Positions 6,934 to 13,231 of a stretch of DNA of 13,231 nt are shown here, one piece after another. Positions within the stretch are counted from its first letter, which is position 1. The number at the start of each line of letters is the position of its first letter. The translations under genes and the position numbers were made by a program. This stretch comes from UBA5734 sp964499985. GTDB taxonomy: Bacteria; Bacillota; Clostridia; Saccharofermentanales; UBA5734. Under the pieces are notes generated by a model, which had not been told where the DNA came from, searched no databases, and was given only the letters and a program-made list of their open reading frames with translations. The stretch spans positions 1 to 13,231 of the forward strand of contig CAZCMX010000056.1 in NCBI GenBank assembly GCA_964499985.1, read 5' to 3'.

Positions 6934-6983
6934 TCCGGTTATCGGAAATGTATGCCGTTCAACCGGAGAAGTATGCCGCTCAA
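6934..6983 (+). promoter_or_regulatory. Phased direct repeats and inverted repeat upstream of the GGDEF gene
   Basis: GTATGCCGTTCAA at 6950-6962 recurs as GTATGCCGCTCAA at 6971-6983, with a start-to-start distance of 21 bp, two turns of the helix. TCCGGTT at 6934-6940 and AACCGGA at 6961-6967 form an inverted repeat around the first copy. The second copy ends two bases before the likely -35, the usual place for an activator or response-regulator site. Confidence 0.55.
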
Positions 6984-6984
6984 G

Positions 6985-7013
6985 TTGAACAATGCTGGCG
7001 GATGTGTTAAAAA
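6985..7013 (+). promoter_or_regulatory. Possible promoter of the GGDEF gene
   Basis: TTGAAC (6985-6990) is followed after 17 bp by TAAAAA (7008-7013), a weak -10. The element overlaps an 18-bp palindrome and lies just past the phased repeats, so regulation at this point would make sense. The match alone is modest. Confidence 0.4.
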
Positions 7014-7020
7014 TAACACA
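7003..7020. promoter_or_regulatory. Perfect palindrome, putative operator
   Basis: TGTGTTA-AAAA-TAACACA has two perfect 7-bp arms around four A residues. It overlaps the proposed -10 of the GGDEF gene, the position of a repressor site. The spacing does not fit CRP (TGTGA-N6-TCACA) or Rex, so the binding protein is unknown. As RNA it could also fold into a small hairpin. Confidence 0.55.
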
Positions 7021-7059
7021 GTATTTGTCATATTTGACCATAAAGGATCGGACTGACCT

Positions 7060-8208
7060 GTGGATGTCTTTTTGCGCATTGATATTACCCTTTGGTCCCT
7101 GCTGGTTCTTTTGATTTTATTCTGGTCCGCCAGAAACCGTTTTGATTTCAGATCGCCAGCCAATCGCCTGCTGCTCATTTTCATCGGCAGCACCGCCCTG
7201 GCCTGTGCTTTTGATGTCCTGGGCTGGCTCTTCGAAGGTCAGCCGGGGCGCCTGGCCCTGGTGTTGAACCAGACGGGCAATGTCCTTTTGTACATCATCA
7301 ATCTCATCCCGATCTCGATCTGGCTGTTTTATACCCAGACCCTGGTCAGTCAGAAAACCCGGCTGTTCCGGATTTCGACCCGCCTGGTCTGGCTGATTCT
7401 GGGACTCAACTCCCTGCTGTCGCTGGCTTCCCTGTGGACCGGCTGGTATTTTTCCATATCGCCAGACAATCACTACCGCCGCGGTCCATTATTTCTCGTG
7501 CATGCAGGCATGGCCCTGGGCATCGTTGTCCTGTCCTGCCTGTTGACCTTTGTGCACCGCAAGCTTCTGCCGCTGCGGATGACCGGCCTATTGCTGAGCT
7601 ACTATGCCTTTCCCGTCGTCGGTTCGCTGCTCCAGATTCTTTTTTATGGCGTCTCGGTGACCTGGCCGATGACAACCCTGAGTGTCCTCTTCATCTACCA
7701 GCACATCATCGATAATCACCTGACGACCGATTATCTCACTGGCACCCTGAACCGGCGCCATTTTGAAAGGCTGATGAACCGCAAACTGGCCCAGACCCGC
7801 CCCGGCCATCAGCTGGCCGTCATTGCCGCGGATATCGACCAGTTCAAGCAGATCAATGACCGTTTCGGCCATGCCATGGGCGACCTGGCGCTGCAGGCCG
7901 CGGTGCGGATTTTGCATGAATGCCTGCGCCACGACGATCTGATCGCCCGGGTGGGTGGCGATGAGTTTTACATCATTTTGCACAGTCATGGCAGGATCGA
8001 TCTGGAACAGACGATCGCCCGCTTCCATCAGGCTTTTGCGCAATACAACGAACGGAGCGGCCAGCCCTTTAAGCTGCAGCTGAGCTATGGTGGCGTTATC
8101 TATGAAAAGAGCAGCCATCCCACCGTCCAGTCCTTGCTGGAGCAGGCGGACCAGAGGATGTATCAATGCAAGCCAGCCGTGCTGGGCCCAAGAATCCCGG
8201 CCCTGTAA
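7060..8208 (+). CDS. Membrane-bound GGDEF diguanylate cyclase
   Basis: The 382-residue protein has an N-terminal membrane sensor of about seven helices (near residues 9-24, 36-58, 71-92, 107-128, 144-165, 175-198 and 201-215) and a C-terminal GGDEF domain (about 220-375). The cyclase makes cyclic di-GMP from two GTP at the inner face of the membrane. TDYLTGTLNRRHF opens the domain (223-235), ADIDQFKQINDRFGHAMGD carries the metal aspartate Asp258, and the signature GGDEF is intact at 299-303. RHDD (290-293) lies exactly five residues before the signature, which is the allosteric I-site RxxD, so product inhibition is expected. No EAL or HD-GYP domain is attached. The GTG start at 7060 is the earliest fitting one; the nearest purine-rich site, AAGGA at 7043, is rather far upstream. 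The signal sensed is unknown. Confidence 0.94.
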   Translation: MDVFLRIDITLWSLLVLLILFWSARNRFDFRSPANRLLLIFIGSTALACAFDVLGWLFEGQPGRLALVLNQTGNVLLYIINLIPISIWLFYTQTLVSQKTRLFRISTRLVWLILGLNSLLSLASLWTGWYFSISPDNHYRRGPLFLVHAGMALGIVVLSCLLTFVHRKLLPLRMTGLLLSYYAFPVVGSLLQILFYGVSVTWPMTTLSVLFIYQHIIDNHLTTDYLTGTLNRRHFERLMNRKLAQTRPGHQLAVIAADIDQFKQINDRFGHAMGDLALQAAVRILHECLRHDDLIARVGGDEFYIILHSHGRIDLEQTIARFHQAFAQYNERSGQPFKLQLSYGGVIYEKSSHPTVQSLLEQADQRMYQCKPAVLGPRIPAL

Positions 8209-8250
8209 AAGCAAAGGCGATCGGGCGGGCTTGCCTGCCGCCGGATCGCC
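8207..8250 (-). terminator. Rho-independent terminator of the ilvBN operon
   Basis: On the minus strand a 13-bp stem with one mismatch (8238-8250 against 8216-8228, loop 8229-8237) is followed by TTTGCTTTT (8215-8207). It lies 59 bases past the ilvN stop. The T-tract runs into the stop codon of the converging GGDEF gene. In the plus direction the hairpin is not followed by T residues, so it probably works mainly for ilvN. Confidence 0.7.
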
Positions 8251-8308
8251 GGATCAGATGATGCAATTCAGATCAGCGCGTGGGACCGGGGCAGAAGCTG
8301 CAGCCGGC

Positions 8309-8809
8309 TCAGGGTTTCTGGCCTGCTGTTTCCTCATGGCGTGGCACCGCGATCGTTCCCGTACGGACAATCCGCAAAATCGGGAAATCCTGCAGCAAAT
8401 TGAGAAAGCCACTGATTTTGTCAGCCTGGCCGGTCAGCTCCAGGGTGATGTGGTGCAAAGAGACATCGACGATCTTCGCCCGGAAGATCTCAGCGATCTG
8501 CAGCAATTCCGTCCGCTGGGCTGCTTCGACCGCGATCTTGGCCAGGACCATTTCCCGGAATACGGAATTCTGGACCGGTAAATGCTCGATTGCGATGACA
8601 TCGATCAGCTTGTCCAATTGCTTGATGACCTGGTCGACCATGGCTTCATCGCCGTTGACCACAATGGTCATGCGCGAGCAATCCGGGATTTCACAGATGC
8701 CGACCGCCAGGCTGTCGATATTGAAGCTGCGGCGGCTGAACAGGCCGGAGACCTTGGACAGCAGGCCGGGCTGATTATTGACGAGGACAGAAAGTGTATG
8801 CTGGCTCAT
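8309..8809 (-). CDS. ilvN: Acetolactate synthase small (regulatory) subunit
   Basis: The 166-residue protein has an N-terminal ACT domain (about 3-75), including HTLSVLVNNQPGLLSKVSGLFSRRSFNIDSL and SRMTIVV, and a C-terminal small-subunit domain (about 80-158). It binds the catalytic subunit, raises its activity and normally confers feedback inhibition by valine at the ACT dimer interface. The length matches the usual 160-175 residues. The ATG overlaps the ilvB stop codon as ATGA (8806-8809), with AAGG immediately before it, so translation is likely coupled to ilvB. A terminator follows. The symbol ilvH would serve equally well. Confidence 0.96.
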   Translation of the reverse strand: MSQHTLSVLVNNQPGLLSKVSGLFSRRSFNIDSLAVGICEIPDCSRMTIVVNGDEAMVDQVIKQLDKLIDVIAIEHLPVQNSVFREMVLAKIAVEAAQRTELLQIAEIFRAKIVDVSLHHITLELTGQADKISGFLNLLQDFPILRIVRTGTIAVPRHEETAGQKP

Positions 8810-10458
8810 CCTTTTTCCTCCTTGCGCACCGGATAGAGGGTGGGTTCATGGGGATCGATCAGGCATTCGAGCAGATAGGGCCCCGGCGTGTCGAGCATGG
8901 TCCGGACAGCTGTCTCGATCTGGTCATTGCTCTGGACCTTGCCATAGCCAAATCCGTAAGCTGCAGCCAGCATTCCGAAATCGGGATTTTCCTCCAGGAA
9001 GACCTGGGAATACCGTTTGTAGCGGATGCTCTGGATCTCATGCACCATGCCCAGGCGGCTATTGTTCAAGAGGACAAATTTGACGGCCGCTTTTTCCTGC
9101 TTGATCGTGCCCAGCTCCTGCAGCGACATCTGGAAGCTGCCGTCGCCGCTGATGGCCAGGACGGTCCGCTCGGGGCAGGCCACTTTGGCTCCAAGTGCTG
9201 CTGGCAGGCCATAGCCCATCGTGCCCATGCCGCCCGAGGTGATGAAGGCATGCGGCTTATGGAAGGGGTAATGGTTGGCGACCCAGATCTGGTTCTGGCC
9301 CACCTCGGTGGTCACCAGAGCATCCGGACCGGCCAGCTCGCCCAGGATCCGCATCAGCGTCGGGGGGAACAGGGTGGCCGAGGCGGTCACCGGCTGGTCC
9401 CGGAGGCTGCGGGTTGATTTGAGCTCGCTGACGGTTGCCACCCACTGCCGGGTATCGGTCCGGGGGGCCAGCGCCAGCAAGGACGCCAGAGCAGAGCGGG
9501 CATCGGCAACGAGGGACAGATGCGGCTTGATATTTTTGCCGATTTCGGCCGGATCGATATCGATATGGATGATCTGGGCCCGGCGGGCGATCTCCTGGGC
9601 CGCCCCCATGGCCCGGTTGCCGACCCGGGCGCCGATGATCAGGACCAGGTCTGCCTTGTTCAAGGCATAATTGGCAGCGAAAACCCCATGGGAGCCCAAG
9701 GTGCCCAGATAGAGGGGATGGTCCCAGGGCAGGGCACTGATCCCCATCATCGTGGTGACAACCGGAATCTGGCAACTTTCGGAGAGCTGCCGCAACTCGG
9801 CCGTTGCTTCACTGGCGAGCACGCCGCCGCCGGCGCAGATGATGGGCGCCTGCGCTTTTTCAAGCATATCCCGGACCAGAGACAGCTGCTCCGGGTCCGC
9901 CTTGGTCTGCAGCTTATAGCCGGGCAGATGGACAGGGCCGGGCTCCGTGTATTCGAACAGGTCTGCCTGGATATCCTGTGGCACATCGATCAGGACCGGG
10001 CCGGGACGACCAGTGGCTGCAAGGTAGAAGGCTTCCCTCATGATCCGGGGCAAGTCACGGGCTGCCTTGACCAGATAGTTATGCTTGGTGAAAGGCGATG
10101 TGGCTCCGGTGATGTCAACTTCCTGGAAACTGTCGCTGCCGATCAGGTCAGTCGTCACCTGGCCGGTAATGGCCACCAGTGGGATCGAATCCATATATGC
10201 CGTGGCGATGCCCGTGATCGCATTGGTGGCTCCGGGTCCGGAGGTCACCACGCAGACTCCCGTCACTTGGCGGGCCCGGGCATAGCCACTCGCCGCATGG
10301 GCCGCACCCTGCTCATTGCGCGTCAGGATATGCCGGATGCCAGAATCGACGAGTGCATCATAGAAGGGTGCTATGGCAGCCCCCGGGTAACCGAAAATCG
10401 TTGTGACCCCTGCCTGTTCCAGGGCCTGGACCATCGCTTGTGCGCCGGAAATCTGCAT
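8806..10458 (-). CDS. ilvB: Acetolactate synthase large (catalytic) subunit
   Basis: The 550-residue ThDP enzyme joins two pyruvates to acetolactate, or pyruvate and 2-oxobutyrate to acetohydroxybutyrate, the first common step to valine, leucine and isoleucine. FGYPGAAI (22-29) and NEQGAAHAASGYARA (48-62, catalytic Glu49) form the Pyr domain, GARVGNRAMG (276-285) lies in the FAD-binding middle domain, and GDGSFQM (438-444) with NN (465-466) binds thiamine diphosphate and magnesium. At LGMVHEIQ the residue corresponding to the well-known substrate-specificity tryptophan (LGMVRQWQ in E. coli) is Ile475, and the usual FDDR of the middle domain reads VGNR. The start is ATG 10458, six bases after GGAAGGG; a TTG two codons earlier abuts that site and is rejected. 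First gene of the operon with ilvN. The 169-bp upstream gap is too short for a T-box. Confidence 0.96.
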   Translation of the reverse strand: MQISGAQAMVQALEQAGVTTIFGYPGAAIAPFYDALVDSGIRHILTRNEQGAAHAASGYARARQVTGVCVVTSGPGATNAITGIATAYMDSIPLVAITGQVTTDLIGSDSFQEVDITGATSPFTKHNYLVKAARDLPRIMREAFYLAATGRPGPVLIDVPQDIQADLFEYTEPGPVHLPGYKLQTKADPEQLSLVRDMLEKAQAPIICAGGGVLASEATAELRQLSESCQIPVVTTMMGISALPWDHPLYLGTLGSHGVFAANYALNKADLVLIIGARVGNRAMGAAQEIARRAQIIHIDIDPAEIGKNIKPHLSLVADARSALASLLALAPRTDTRQWVATVSELKSTRSLRDQPVTASATLFPPTLMRILGELAGPDALVTTEVGQNQIWVANHYPFHKPHAFITSGGMGTMGYGLPAALGAKVACPERTVLAISGDGSFQMSLQELGTIKQEKAAVKFVLLNNSRLGMVHEIQSIRYKRYSQVFLEENPDFGMLAAAYGFGYGKVQSNDQIETAVRTMLDTPGPYLLECLIDPHEPTLYPVRKEEKG

Positions 10459-10514
10459 AGACAACCCTTCCTTTCAAGTACCGTACCTGGTCAGTGTGAA
10501 AAAGGATAATCAGC

Positions 10515-10523
10515 ATTTTAGCA
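10515..10523 (-). promoter_or_regulatory. Extended -10 promoter of ilvBN
   Basis: On the minus strand TGCTAAAAT forms an extended -10 element about 57 bases before the ilvB ATG. The best -35 (GTTTCA, 10542-10537, 16-bp spacer) is weak, which is normal for extended -10 promoters. The leader of about 50 bases contains no visible attenuator peptide. Confidence 0.5.
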
Positions 10524-10587
10524 CAACCCGGCGGTTTGAAACGTAGCCAGGGCACTAAAAGCAGCAGATGACAGGCCCGATTGGCTG

Positions 10588-10609
10588 TATAATGCTTATA
10601 GAATAAGCA
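10588..10609 (+). promoter_or_regulatory. -10 box of the lacI-family gene with adjoining operator-like palindrome
   Basis: A perfect TATAAT lies at 10588-10593, with no good -35 at standard distance (ATGACA at 10568 is only 14 bp away). Directly after it GCTTAT-AGA-ATAAGC (10594-10608) is a perfect inverted repeat, extendable by one A-T pair to 10593-10609. It covers the expected start site, the typical place for autorepression. It lacks the central CG step common in LacI-family operators, so the binder is uncertain. Confidence 0.5.
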
Positions 10610-10627
10610 GCCAGGGAGTACCGCCGC

Positions 10628-11641
10628 ATGTCAGCCACCATCAAGGATATCGCCAGGGAACTGGGCATCACGCATTCATCGGTCTCGCGGGCCCTCAACG
10701 GCAAAACCGGGGTCAGTCCGGAACTGCGCCGCAAAATCCTGGAAAAAGCTGGCCAGCTGGGCTATACACCCAATGCCATGGCGCGGGGACTGGTCACCCG
10801 CCAGAGCAGGACCATCGCCTTCATTGTGCCCGACTTCGCCAATCCGTTTTTTGTCGAGATTGCCCATGCAGTCAATTCAACCGCCTCAGCCCGTGGCTTT
10901 ACGACGATCATGTGTGACAACCAGTGGGACCATGCTGAAGAGCTCAGGCAGATCCGCCTGATGGCGGAAAAGCGAGTGGACGGGATCATCATCAAATCAT
11001 TTGGCACGGATGATTCACATCTGCTCGACCTTGGCATCCCCGTGGTCAAGCTCAACCCGGCCTCGAGTCCGGATATCTCGTCCATTGATGTCGATAACGT
11101 TTTTGGCGCCTGCCAGGCGACCGAACATCTGGTCCAGTGCGGCTACCAGCATATTGCTTTCATCGGCAGCCATACCGACACCAGGACCTTCGCTGACCGC
11201 TTCCAGGGCTATGCCAAAGCCTTGGCCCACCATCACCGGGCCGTCGATGATCGCCTGATCTGCCAGGGTGAATACACCCATGAATCGGGAGCGCGGTGCT
11301 ATGACCAATTATTGGCCACGGGGGTGCCCTTCGATGCCGCCTTGTGTGAAAACGACATGATTGCCCTCGGCGTCTATGACCGGGCCATGCGCGACCACCG
11401 GAACATTCCCGGCGAGTTCGGTCTGGTCGGCTACGATGACATGTTCTTTGCCGGCTTGCCGATGACCCAGCTGACCACGATGGCCCAGCCCAAACAGAAA
11501 ATCGGAGTCAAAGCGGCCAATCTGCTACTGGACCTGATTACCCAGCCAGACAAGACCAGACACCGCCACATGGTCTATAAACCGCAGCTGGTGGTCAGAA
11601 ACACGACAAGATCACCCGGGATGGCTGACGGATCAACCTGA
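10628..11641 (+). CDS. LacI-family transcriptional repressor
   Basis: The 337-residue protein has a LacI helix-turn-helix at residues 4-25 (TIKDIARELGITHSSVSRALNG), a hinge helix at 47-56 (TPNAMARGLV), and a periplasmic-binding-like effector domain from about 60 to 330, starting TIAFIVPDFANPFF and including the FIGSHTDTRTFADRFQGY and LVGYDDMFFAGL blocks. Such proteins repress sugar-uptake or sugar-breakdown genes until the sugar binds. The ligand is not predictable from the residues visible. AGGGAG nine bases before the ATG supports the start. It is divergent from ilvBN and followed by a ROK-family repressor on the same strand with its own promoter. The target genes probably lie right of this window or include its own promoter, which carries a palindrome. 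Confidence 0.95.
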   Translation: MSATIKDIARELGITHSSVSRALNGKTGVSPELRRKILEKAGQLGYTPNAMARGLVTRQSRTIAFIVPDFANPFFVEIAHAVNSTASARGFTTIMCDNQWDHAEELRQIRLMAEKRVDGIIIKSFGTDDSHLLDLGIPVVKLNPASSPDISSIDVDNVFGACQATEHLVQCGYQHIAFIGSHTDTRTFADRFQGYAKALAHHHRAVDDRLICQGEYTHESGARCYDQLLATGVPFDAALCENDMIALGVYDRAMRDHRNIPGEFGLVGYDDMFFAGLPMTQLTTMAQPKQKIGVKAANLLLDLITQPDKTRHRHMVYKPQLVVRNTTRSPGMADGST

Positions 11642-11649
11642 TCACCTCC

Positions 11650-11690
11650 AGTCTGGCCAGACTCGACCGGGTCAGACCAGATCTGGTCTG
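11650..11690. promoter_or_regulatory. Two adjacent perfect palindromes between the LacI and ROK genes
   Basis: AGTCTGGCCAGACT (11650-11663) is a perfect 14-bp palindrome and CAGACCAGATCTGGTCTG (11673-11690) a perfect 18-bp one. They share the half-site CAGAC/GTCTG. They begin 9 bp past the LacI stop and end 15 bp before the -35 of the ROK promoter. They could be tandem operators, or the second, followed by a moderately T-rich stretch, could act as a terminator for the LacI gene. The shared half-site and the perfect symmetry favour protein binding. Confidence 0.55.
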
Positions 11691-11704
11691 GTCTGGTATT
11701 TCAT

Positions 11705-11734
11705 TTGACAATCCTCTATACTGACATCTATAGA
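11705..11734 (+). promoter_or_regulatory. Promoter of the ROK-family gene
   Basis: A perfect -35 TTGACA (11705-11710) is followed after 18 bp by TATAGA (11729-11734). The spacer and -10 contain TCTATA twice, 12 bp apart (TCTATACTGACA then TCTATAGACACT), a short tandem repeat that might be an additional binding site. The leader to the ATG at 11838 is about 100 bases. Confidence 0.65.
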
Positions 11735-11837
11735 CACTTTTATTAAACCTGAGGCGTAACCTCGGCGACCTGATCCAACCAGCCGTCGACACGGGCCGGC
11801 AGAAAAGTGTGGCCGGACCAGCGGGGAAGAGGACATC

Positions 11838-12995
11838 ATGCAAAGCAAAAGGGCCAGCAATATCGAAGTCAAACGGATCAACCGCAACCAGGTGTACTGG
11901 CTGATCAATCAGCGTGAGCGGATTTCCAAGCCTGAAATTGCGGCCATCCTCGGCCTGTCCATGCCAACCGTGCTGCAGAATGTCGATGAGCTGATCGAGC
12001 GTGGGCTCGTCAGCGAAGTCGGCACATTTGAGTCGACGGGTGGCCGCAAGGCCAAGGTCTTGTCACCGGATTATGGTGCTCGCTTTGCCATCGGCATCGA
12101 TATTACCCAGAACCACATCGGCTTGGCCCTGACCGACCTCTCCGGTGCTGTTTTCCTGCATCGCCGCCTGCAAAAGCCCTTTGCCGACCAGGAACAGTAT
12201 TATCGCGAACTGGGAGCGTTGGCCATGGGATTCCTCAAAGAGTCCGGACGTCCTGCCGAGCGTTTTCTTGGCTTTGGCATCTCAATCCCGGGGATAGTCT
12301 CCCTGGATGGCCAGACCATCACTCATTCACATGCCCTGGGGATTGCAGGCATCGCCTGCCAGCGGTTTTACGAATTCATCCCGTATCCTTGCATTCTGGC
12401 CAATGATGCCAATGCAGCCATGATCGCGGAAATGTACCATAGCCCCAGCCCCCTGACCGCGATCTATTTCTCGTTGAGCAATTATGTCGGCGGTGCCATT
12501 TTCACCCAGGCCGCCCAGGATTTGGAACACCGGCCGGTATTTGACCGCCTGTTTCTCGGTGACCATTGCCGCAGTGGCGAGTTTGGCCACATGACCCTGT
12601 TTCCTGCCGGAACCCCCTGCTACTGTGGCAAGCTGGGCTGTATCGACAGCTATTGTTCAGCCAAGCTGCTTTCCAGCCTGAGCAATGGCAAGCTGGAATC
12701 CTTTTTCCTTGAACTGGGTTCCAATCCGGCGCTTCAGGAGGTCTGGACCCGTTACCTGGACCACTTGGCCATCGCGGTCAATTCCCTGCGCATGGCCTTT
12801 GACAGCCCCGTCATCATCGGCGGCTACGTGGGCAGCTTCATGGAGCCCTATTTGGCTGACTTGCAAAGGCGGGCCAGCGAGCTCAACACCTTTGGCCCGG
12901 ATGCCAGCTATATCCGGCTTTGCCAGTTCAAGATTGAAGCCTCAGCCCTGGGCGCGGCTTTGCGCCTTATCGAGGCCTTTATCCAGACCATTTGA
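11838..12995 (+). CDS. ROK-family transcriptional repressor (NagC/XylR-like)
   Basis: The 385-residue protein has a winged helix-turn-helix at about 10-65 (SKPEIAAILGLSMPTVLQNVDELIERGLV) followed by GGRKAKVL and a ROK domain (about 80-380). The zinc-binding motif is intact: EFGHM (248-252) and CYCGKLGC (261-268). The sugar-kinase aspartate is kept in LANDANAA (Asp190), but the first phosphate loop reads IGIDITQNHIGLALTD instead of the DxGxT type, and the second reads SLSNYVGGAIF instead of a GTGIG loop. Kinase activity is therefore unlikely, and a pure sugar-responsive repressor is the best reading. AAGAGGA just before the ATG supports the start. Together with the LacI-family gene upstream it suggests control of a carbohydrate locus outside the window. 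Confidence 0.94.
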   Translation: MQSKRASNIEVKRINRNQVYWLINQRERISKPEIAAILGLSMPTVLQNVDELIERGLVSEVGTFESTGGRKAKVLSPDYGARFAIGIDITQNHIGLALTDLSGAVFLHRRLQKPFADQEQYYRELGALAMGFLKESGRPAERFLGFGISIPGIVSLDGQTITHSHALGIAGIACQRFYEFIPYPCILANDANAAMIAEMYHSPSPLTAIYFSLSNYVGGAIFTQAAQDLEHRPVFDRLFLGDHCRSGEFGHMTLFPAGTPCYCGKLGCIDSYCSAKLLSSLSNGKLESFFLELGSNPALQEVWTRYLDHLAIAVNSLRMAFDSPVIIGGYVGSFMEPYLADLQRRASELNTFGPDASYIRLCQFKIEASALGAALRLIEAFIQTI

Positions 12996-13010
12996 ATCAA
13001 TTGGCGGGAC

Positions 13011-13120
13011 GCATATGTTTGCGCGCGCTGGAGAGTGAGGGCGGACGCTGGTGCGTGAATGGGGTGCACGCCAGAGCAGAGACGAACGATGAAGGAGAGA
13101 GCACACGTTTGCGTGCGCTG
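13011..13120. repeat. Pair of 20-bp direct repeats 90 bp apart, with a hairpin between
   Basis: The 20 bases at 13011-13030 match those at 13101-13120 at 17 positions, all three differences being C/T transitions; both contain GTTTGCG and end GCGCTG. Between them CTG..GCGTG (13048-13057) can pair with CACGC-CAG (13067-13074) as a bulged stem. The stretch follows the ROK gene and holds no credible gene. Confidence 0.6.
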
Positions 13121-13145
13121 CTTGGTGGCTGTGGATGCACAAAGT

Positions 13146-13231
13146 CTGGCCCTGCCGGCGGCAAATGCCGCGAAAGGGGACAGCCCTCGCGTTAAGCCTG
13201 GCCCTGTCGGCGGCAATTGCCGCGAAAGGGG
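13146..13231. repeat. 52-bp-period palindromic repeat running off the window end
   Basis: Two 34-bp copies at 13146-13179 and 13198-13231 differ at two positions only. Each contains an inverted repeat, GCGGCAAATGCCGC in the first and the perfect palindrome GCGGCAATTGCCGC in the second, flanked by CCCT and AGGG that could extend the stem across an internal loop. The form resembles REP-type elements or the start of another minisatellite. Since the window stops at the end of copy two, the true copy number is unknown. Confidence 0.8.

Noticed and set aside
7003..7020. CRP or Rex binding site
   Set aside because: TGTG and CACA are ten bases apart rather than eight as in CRP, and the half-sites do not match TTGTTAA of Rex.
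10459..10627. T-box or leader-peptide attenuator for ilvBN
   Set aside because: The gap is only 169 bp, part of it belongs to the LacI promoter, and no T-box sequence or branched-chain-rich leader peptide is seen.

Overview
The window suggests a moderately GC-rich Gram-positive bacterium of the Bacillota, probably Clostridia. This is inferred from a DUF1836 protein, a PIN_7-type protein, strong Shine-Dalgarno sites, use of GTG/TTG starts, and short 4-5 Mb-type gene packing. No ribosomal RNA or other marker gene is present, so the genus cannot be named. Eleven protein genes are supported. Most are ordinary housekeeping or regulatory genes, not a single functional island, and I see no transposase, phage gene, CRISPR array or tRNA.

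Left part (1-3680). The window opens inside a minisatellite of 42-bp units (nine full copies plus a partial one), followed by a small 18-bp-period pyrimidine-rich repeat. Next, on the minus strand, come a TRIC/YadS-type membrane protein (453-1073) and a DUF1836 putative DNA-binding protein (1221-1820), separated by a second, shorter repeat with 43-bp period. Divergent from DUF1836 is a cytoplasmic SGNH hydrolase (1964-2662), followed on the same strand by a LysR-type regulator (2706-3635) that looks leaderless.

Middle part (3681-8208). metF (minus) converges on the LysR gene and diverges from an MBOAT O-acyltransferase (4831-6237, TTG start). The MBOAT gene and the following minus-strand PIN-like gene converge so tightly that one CTAG tetranucleotide holds both TAG stop codons. 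A 235-bp region with phased direct repeats, a promoter and an 18-bp palindrome precedes a membrane-bound GGDEF diguanylate cyclase (7060-8208).

Right part (8207-13231). A minus-strand ilvB-ilvN operon encodes acetolactate synthase for branched-chain amino acid synthesis. The two genes share an ATGA overlap and end at a hairpin terminator next to the GGDEF stop codon. Divergent from it are a LacI-family repressor and then a ROK-family repressor whose kinase loops look degenerate. They are separated by paired perfect palindromes and a strong promoter. Two adjacent sugar-type regulators suggest a carbohydrate locus to the right of the window, but no transporter or enzyme for it lies inside. The last 236 bp hold no gene but contain two further repeat families, one of which runs off the end.

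The most distinctive non-gene signal is the set of unrelated intergenic GC-rich repeats. The 42-bp array is the best case: it keeps a 20-bp junction block unchanged in every copy while the rest drifts. No clearly new multigene system is visible.
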